Origin: a virus
Reading direction: 5' to 3' (one strand)
IMG/VR virus record: IMGVR_UViG_3300044640_001495
Coordinates: 186,001 to 250,000 of that record
DNA: 64,000 nt
Shown one piece after another: positions 61,209 to 64,000 of this stretch. Both the position numbers and the translations under genes were made by a program. The notes under the pieces are model-generated. The model ran no database searches. It worked only from the letters and a program-made list of their open reading frames with translations, and was not told the origin of the DNA. Position 1 is the stretch's first letter. Each line of letters opens with the position of its first letter.

Positions 61209-62150
61209 ATGTCTAGATCGAAAGCATTTTTTATAAATGGCGGCGCTGGTAGAATGATTAGTTCTGTTCCAGCTTTTGAAAAATACCTAGAGGAATCAGA
61301 TGATAAAGATTTTATCATTGTTTGCGAAGGTGGAACAGATGTCTTTAAAGGACATCCTAAACTAGATGATCGTGCCTACGACATCTGGCACAAGGGTCTT
61401 TTCAAAGACTACTTGAAAAATCGTGAAATTGTCACAACAGAACCCTATAGAGTCTGGGAATACTACAACCAACAATGTTCAATTGCACAGGCCTTTGACA
61501 TACAGGTCAACAACAAAGGACTACGAGAACTGCCAAAACCTACACTTAGGTTGTCCAAAGATGAACTACTGAATGGTAGATCAGTGGTCAGCGAAGTAAA
61601 GAAAAAACTTAAAAAAGAAAAACTAGTGGTATTTCAACCCTATGGCCGAGGTGTTGAATACATTGACGAAACCTTGCTTGACCGCACAGCACGAAGTTTT
61701 GAATTAAAAGACGTAAAAGCCATAGTGAAAAAGCTGCAACAAAATGACTATGCAGTGATAATGATGAGCGAGTTCAAAACAGATCTATCAGATGCTAAAC
61801 TCAAAGAAGAAGTGGCCATGCCTGAAAATGTCAACATGCGAGTTTGGGCAGCAATAATCAAATATGCCGATCATTTCTTGGGTTGCGATAGTTTGGGACA
61901 ACACCTTGCATATTCAATGGAAACTCCATCAACAATTATCACAGGAGCCACATATCCTATAAATGTGTCTTATCCGGATTGCGAGTATTTTGAAATACTA
62001 GACATGGGCGAAATACATAGAGAATACGATCCTATCAGAATTTTACCTGATGAGCGAGTGAACAGAATAAATGAAAATATCATGTCAATGACAGACGACA
62101 TAACTACACTAGTAGTAAATCACGTATTAGGAAAAAAAGATGACAGTTAA
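61209..62150 (+). CDS. glycosyltransferase candidate (GT9/heptosyltransferase-like)
   Basis: The 313-residue alpha/beta protein has an N-terminal 'FINGGAGRMISSVPAFEKYL', where GGAGR resembles the nucleotide-sugar loop of GT-B enzymes, and a C-terminal 'YADHFLGCDSLGQHLAYSME' with 'PSTIITGATYP', which fits the 'D-S-x-x-x-H-L-A' acceptor/donor pattern of heptosyltransferase-like GT9 proteins. The substrate is unknown. It overlaps the carbamoyltransferase by 11 nt, so the two are probably one pathway, perhaps modifying surface glycan or virion sugars. Alternative: a GT-B-like protein without activity. Confidence 0.6.
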   Translation: MSRSKAFFINGGAGRMISSVPAFEKYLEESDDKDFIIVCEGGTDVFKGHPKLDDRAYDIWHKGLFKDYLKNREIVTTEPYRVWEYYNQQCSIAQAFDIQVNNKGLRELPKPTLRLSKDELLNGRSVVSEVKKKLKKEKLVVFQPYGRGVEYIDETLLDRTARSFELKDVKAIVKKLQQNDYAVIMMSEFKTDLSDAKLKEEVAMPENVNMRVWAAIIKYADHFLGCDSLGQHLAYSMETPSTIITGATYPINVSYPDCEYFEILDMGEIHREYDPIRILPDERVNRINENIMSMTDDITTLVVNHVLGKKDDS

Positions 62151-63969
62151 AACCATATCAGCAAAAAAATCAAATAAACCCGTGTGGGTCGCAGCCATTG
62201 CTCGCGGACATAATGCAGGCATCTGTCTACTAAAAGACGGAGAGATTGTATTTTCTATCGAAGAAGAAAGATTGAGTCGTCAAAAGTATGACGGCGGTCC
62301 GCTTGCGTCAATGGTTAAGATTTTAGAATACACAGATAAGCTAGACTTTTTGGTTGTAGCACATACACAGAGTCTTGCAGATTCTTCGGGAAAAATTGAT
62401 TATACCGGCGACGATATGTACACTGGCCTAGCTCGAAAGTTAGGACTAATTGATAGAAAAGTAGCTAACCTACACAAACATCCTCAGGTGATTGATCTCA
62501 GTTTCATGCATCACAAGCTGCATGCTGCCTGCGCATTTTATCGTTCAGGTTGGGAAGATGCAGTTTCTTTGATTGTTGATGGTGCAGGCACATTCTATCA
62601 AATGAGTTACAACGACCAACCACTGTGGGTATGGGAAGTTGAGTCTATTGTTGATTGTGCATATCCTGCAGATTTCAAAACTCTTTACAAAAATTACGGT
62701 GCAAGAGATCCTATTGTTGGAACATTTCAAGCTGAATTTCCTTCTGCAAATTTAGGCGAGGATGGCGAAACACACGAAGCATGGGTTAGTGATCGTGCAG
62801 GCATTGTCAAGGCCTACGAGGGAGTAACTGAATATTGTGGATTCTCAGCTATTGAAGCTGGAAAGACTATGGGATTATTTCCATACGGAAAAGCCAACAA
62901 TAAAATTCCTCCGTTGTTTGATACAACATCTAAAATTCCGTTAACAAATAGAAACTTATTGGTGCCAAAATATCCAATGAGTAGCATGGTTAATTCACAA
63001 CTATTTGATTATATTGACGAATTTCCTGAAGATCCTAAAGGTGATGTTACCTACATGGACAATCGTAGAGATATGGCCTATGCTGTTCAGACACAGACGC
63101 AAGAACAGGTGGTAAGACTAATCAAATTAGCCGCAGAAAAAAGTGGAAAGAATCGTGTTGTTATTTCCGGAGGCTATGGATTAAACTGTGTTGCTAACTA
63201 TCATTATCTAGAAGAATTAAAAGATAGCGGCATTGAAATTTATGTTGAACCTATCAGCAATGATGCAGGTACAGCAATGGGCGCAGGTCTGCTGTTCTAT
63301 CATGGCATGTATGACGATACTACCATACGTAAATACGATACTTTGTATTATGGCCCTGTACACACTTATACCAGTGAAGAAATTGCTGCAAAGGCAGAAG
63401 CTGCTAATGCAGAAGTTACAGATGCTACAGCTAAAGACATTGTCAAGCTGTTACGTGAAAAAAACATTGTGACTATCTTCCAAGGACGTTCAGAAAACGG
63501 ACCACGTGCCCTAGGCAATCGTTCAGTGCTGTTTGATCCAACATTTGAAGACGGCAAAGACTATGTGAATGCAGTCAAGCATCGTGAATACTTCCGCCCA
63601 TTTGCGGGAAGTATTCTAGAAGAAGATGTACACGAGTGGTTTGATTTACGTGGAATGAAAAACAGTCCATTCATGATGTACGCTGTAAACTGCCAGCCAG
63701 GAGTTGAAGAAAAGATTCCAAGCATTATTCACGAAGATCATACCTGCCGTATTCAAACAGTTAATCCTGAGCAGAACAAGCACTACTATGATTTGATCAA
63801 AGCATTCAAAGATGAAACAGGCGTTCCTATCCTGTTTAATACCAGCTTTAATCTAGGTGGCGAACCCCTAGTAGAAACACTAGATGATGCTATTTGGACA
63901 TTACAAAAGTCAGAAATTGAATACCTGTACTTGCCCGAGTACAGTAAACTAATTAAAATTGCCAACTAA
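62140..63969 (+). CDS. NodU/CmcH-type carbamoyltransferase
   Basis: The 609-residue protein shows the family's N-terminal ATPase-like domain, 'ARGHNAGICLLKDGEIVFSI' with 'EEERLSRQKYDGG', 'HHKLHAACAFYRSGW' and 'SLIVDGAGTF', and the C-terminal domain with 'VISGGYGLNCVANYHYLEEL', 'EPISNDAGTAMGAGLLFYHG', 'GRSENGPRALGNRSVLFDP' and 'VPILFNTSFNLGGEPLVET'. Such enzymes use carbamoyl phosphate and ATP to carbamoylate a sugar or other hydroxyl. All core motifs appear intact and the length is typical (about 560-610). Overlap with the glycosyltransferase-like gene suggests the target is a glycan. A terminator follows at once. Confidence 0.92.
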   Translation: MTVKTISAKKSNKPVWVAAIARGHNAGICLLKDGEIVFSIEEERLSRQKYDGGPLASMVKILEYTDKLDFLVVAHTQSLADSSGKIDYTGDDMYTGLARKLGLIDRKVANLHKHPQVIDLSFMHHKLHAACAFYRSGWEDAVSLIVDGAGTFYQMSYNDQPLWVWEVESIVDCAYPADFKTLYKNYGARDPIVGTFQAEFPSANLGEDGETHEAWVSDRAGIVKAYEGVTEYCGFSAIEAGKTMGLFPYGKANNKIPPLFDTTSKIPLTNRNLLVPKYPMSSMVNSQLFDYIDEFPEDPKGDVTYMDNRRDMAYAVQTQTQEQVVRLIKLAAEKSGKNRVVISGGYGLNCVANYHYLEELKDSGIEIYVEPISNDAGTAMGAGLLFYHGMYDDTTIRKYDTLYYGPVHTYTSEEIAAKAEAANAEVTDATAKDIVKLLREKNIVTIFQGRSENGPRALGNRSVLFDPTFEDGKDYVNAVKHREYFRPFAGSILEEDVHEWFDLRGMKNSPFMMYAVNCQPGVEEKIPSIIHEDHTCRIQTVNPEQNKHYYDLIKAFKDETGVPILFNTSFNLGGEPLVETLDDAIWTLQKSEIEYLYLPEYSKLIKIAN

Positions 63970-63991
63970 AAAAGCCCGCAAGGGCTTTTTT
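63968..63991 (+). terminator. strong terminator at the right edge
   Basis: A 10-bp stem (63968-63977 with 63982-63991) with a GCAA loop ends in six T. Its inner AGCCC-GCAA-GGGCT core is identical to the hairpin at 22316-22335, which lacks the T-tract. Confidence 0.93.
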
Positions 63992-64000
63992 GTTTTATGA

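Noticed and set aside
1-64000. tRNA genes
   Set aside because: No cloverleaf with a T-arm and acceptor stem was seen in any intergenic gap; gaps other than 21949-22488 are too short or lack the pattern.

Overview
The window is a stretch of the structural-gene half of a T4-like myovirus. The T4 core set is recognisable from protein sequence: gp5, gp6, gp25, gp26, gp48, gp53 and a gp51-like protein (baseplate and hub), gp20, gp21, gp22 and gp23 (head), and gp46, gp47 and gp55 (recombination and late sigma factor). Several features fit marine T4-like phages rather than enteric ones: the AT-rich base composition, the very large fibre proteins with 'GTTAERP...RYNT...W' modules, a tape measure carrying a predicted wall-hydrolase domain, and a carbamoyltransferase. 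No photosynthesis or other host-diagnostic gene lies in the window, so the host cannot be named.

Layout. Positions 17510 down to 1 (minus strand) form one tightly packed tail/baseplate operon: gp48, gp53, a large hub-like protein, gp5, gp25, gp6, and a giant protein of more than 2650 residues that runs off the left edge. A divergent intergenic region at about 17511-17593 leads to a plus-strand block with gp55, gp47, gp46, a small conserved protein and a GIY-YIG-like endonuclease. From 21949 to 22488 there is no convincing protein gene. This stretch is richer in G+C than its surroundings and folds into many stems, including a perfect 10-bp helix, followed by a chain of hairpins; I regard it as a candidate undescribed structured RNA. 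Two putative internal head proteins follow, then a bidirectional terminator, then gp26 and a gp51-like gene on the minus strand. From a second divergent promoter region at about 25990-26056 the plus strand carries the tape measure and then the head cluster: gp20, a small core protein, an unknown NGTSR-type protein, an acidic core-like protein, gp21, gp22 and gp23.

After the gp23 terminator, 36271-60476 is a fibre/adhesin region. It holds small beta-rich proteins, mosaic fibres (one with a PA14-like domain), two tandem paralogous giant proteins of 1845 and 2786 residues, and three tandem paralogous proteins with about 10% cysteine. The last block has one unknown gene, a two-tier terminator, a GT9-like glycosyltransferase candidate overlapping a NodU-type carbamoyltransferase, and a strong terminator at the right edge.

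How it works together. gp55 would direct RNA polymerase to late promoters; octamers close or identical to TATAAATA precede several late gene blocks. gp46/gp47 process DNA ends. gp20-23 and the core proteins build and mature the prohead, and the two internal proteins carry LxE|G sites that gp21 could cut. The minus-strand operon builds the baseplate. The gp5 homologue lacks a recognisable lysozyme domain, while the tape measure carries a hydrolase-like domain, so wall digestion may have moved between tail proteins. The fibre region and the glycan-modifying pair are the likely host-interaction and surface-modification equipment.
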